From: Sipunculus nudus
Lineage: Eukaryota; Annelida; Sipuncula; Golfingiida; Sipunculidae
Reading direction: 5' to 3'
Assembly (NCBI GenBank): GCA_026874595.1
Contig: CM049317.1
Coordinates: 19,183,882-19,247,881, forward strand
DNA: 64,000 bases
Each line of letters opens with the position of its first letter. Within the stretch, counting starts at the first letter, position 1. This document shows, in pieces, positions 62,771-64,000 of the stretch. Under the pieces are notes generated by a model that saw only the letters and a program-made list of their open reading frames with translations, was not told where the DNA came from and searched no databases. Position numbers and translations under genes: made by a program.

Positions 62771-63077
62771 TTTCAAGCATCACTCAGCCCCACTAGGAGT
62801 CTTTGGGCTTTTGCAGGGCCCTTCCTGACCTGTCAGTATTCTAGTTCAGATTACTAGTCATGCGAAAATCAGAATCATAGGAATCAAAGATTATTGACTG
62901 GATAAAAGCTGGATTCTTAATTGTTTTTTTATTGAAAAGAGTTAATACACTGATATAAAACAGGTCATTTTTATTTATGGTACAAAGCTGTCATTGAAAA
63001 GGTATTGCACACCTACCTCCAGGCTCAAAGTGTACACATTAAAAAAGGCAATAAAAATTGTGGTCTTTTAATTGCAG

Positions 63078-63119
63078 CCGCTAAGGAAAAGCAACATCAC
63101 CTGATGAATATGGTACAGA
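63078..63119 (+). CDS. 42-base exon (fourth linked)
   Basis: The acceptor TCTTTTAATTGCAG ends at 63077 and donor GTACAGA|GTGAGT follows 63119. Only one of three frames is open, with two leading bases completing ACC (threonine) from the third exon, then AKEKQHHLMNMVQ and one trailing base. That it is open in just the frame demanded by the upstream exon supports the chain. Confidence 0.5.
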
Positions 63120-63600
63120 GTGAGTATATTGTTCATTTTAAAATTAAGTTTATATGTATATACAGTATGAACAATCTCTTCTCATAATATATAGTTTTAT
63201 AACACATTACGTAATCTGAATTATAAACTATTTATAACATTATCACCACATTAACATTAAAAAGTCGAAATTTTATCGTCTCAGTTGGCTATTGTGCAAA
63301 GCTCTTTCCATGCTGATTGCATATTGCGATCATTTTGATTTATACCACACCTGCCTTTACCCCGATTTATATAATATTCTGTTTACAGTCGTCCTTTACT
63401 TCATTATCGTACCTTTAGTACGTTATCTCTCTGGTGGTCATATCTTAGTTCACCTAAATAAAGTTCACCTGAATATACTGCTCTTTCTCCAATGCTGTGG
63501 TTTTTATTGAATATTCTTTTATGTGACCCGATAACACAAGAAAATATTTCATTTATTCTTATTGTATATCTTTTAATTGCGTATACAGAACTAAAACAGG

Positions 63601-63647
63601 GAAATGCGCCTACATATGAGGAAATACAGGTCTTACTGGGCAAGTAG
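63601..63647 (+). CDS. Terminal exon with stop (fifth linked)
   Basis: With acceptor AAAACAG ending at 63600 the exon starts GA, completing AGA (arginine). It continues NAPTYEEIQVLLGK and stops at TAG 63645-63647. A second acceptor, TATACAG ending at 63589, is closer to the pyrimidine-rich stretch but would shift the frame to a longer, less protein-like tail, so 63601 is preferred. AATAAA follows 217 bases later. Confidence 0.45.
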
Positions 63648-63863
63648 TAACCTTTTCTTTGTCATTGTTTAGTTAGATTTGAACATTTGTATAATTGCCT
63701 ATTCTGCACTATTTTTATGAGATGAGATATTAATTGATCATTATAATATATTAATTAGAAAAGTGTCTCTTAGGAGTTAACTTTGATCGGTTTTCTCATG
63801 AAATTGTTACTATTACAGCTCCCTACCCCTTCCAGGCCTTTTTTTATTTTGTATGTAGTTTTA

Positions 63864-63869
63864 AATAAA
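63864..63869 (+). terminator. AATAAA polyadenylation signal
   Basis: Canonical hexamer 217 bases after the stop of the candidate terminal exon. A reasonable 3' end for that gene, although AATAAA occurs often by chance in DNA this AT-rich. Confidence 0.4.
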
Positions 63870-64000
63870 ATATGTAAAGCAAGTCCAGAATTAGTAACAT
63901 CTTTCTAAACGCCAAATGAAACAGATATGGCACACGCTGTATATATCGCATGAAAGAATTCGAGTCTAAATAATTATTGTTTTAGCTCAGCAGGTCAATG

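Overview
This is eukaryotic, intron-bearing, AT-rich, gene-poor DNA. It has long (AT)n microsatellites, many pure G or C runs of 12-19 bases, three decayed LINE fragments, tRNA-derived SINEs and several small DNA transposons with visible target-site duplications. Together these suggest an invertebrate, most likely a bivalve or other mollusc. That is inference from repeat style, not from a recognised gene. No bacterial-type genes, operons, CRISPR arrays, rRNA or intact tRNA genes were seen.

Layout. 1-15.2 kb: sparse single-copy DNA with a possible minus-strand terminal exon (581-666), a 1.16-kb inverted-repeat transposon with a SINE inside it (1656-2815), LINE 3' fragments on minus (about 6510-7120) and plus (about 11690-12130), a 211-bp Tc1/mariner-like MITE (10891-11101), and a plausible TATA promoter, 5' exon and microexon on plus (13311-14687). 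15.2-46.1 kb: an amplified block. One unit of about 8 kb is present as two full tandem copies (15216-23230 and 23231-30941), a third copy broken by insertions (30942-35265) and a fourth, more diverged partial copy (41606-46085). Each complete unit carries an 87-bp minisatellite of about 15 copies, a SINE, and a segment of about 430 bp that keeps a TGACGTCA (CRE-like) palindrome in all six of its occurrences. Between copies 3 and 4 lie a 1.8-kb hAT-like element that contains a perfect 466-bp duplicate of part of copy 4, and a 773-bp hAT MITE with exact 8-bp target duplications.

46.1-64 kb: a SINE, the 5' portion of a LINE on minus (about 50100-51612), a 2 x 377-bp tandem duplication, a 3.35-kb inverted-repeat structure (about 53497-56850) and a higher-order repeat field with AAGGTCA motifs (60.1-62.8 kb). 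Running through this on plus are five short open segments with good splice sites and mutually compatible phases (51794-51874, 55670-55886, 59570-59598, 63078-63119, 63601-63647), followed by an AATAAA signal. They look like the 3' half of one real gene, about 137 residues of C-terminus. I do not recognise the protein. The microexon at 14663-14687 would also join in phase, so the amplified block might lie in an intron of the same gene; this is speculative.

Most other open frames are short, fall in repeats, or are chance frames in AT-rich DNA.
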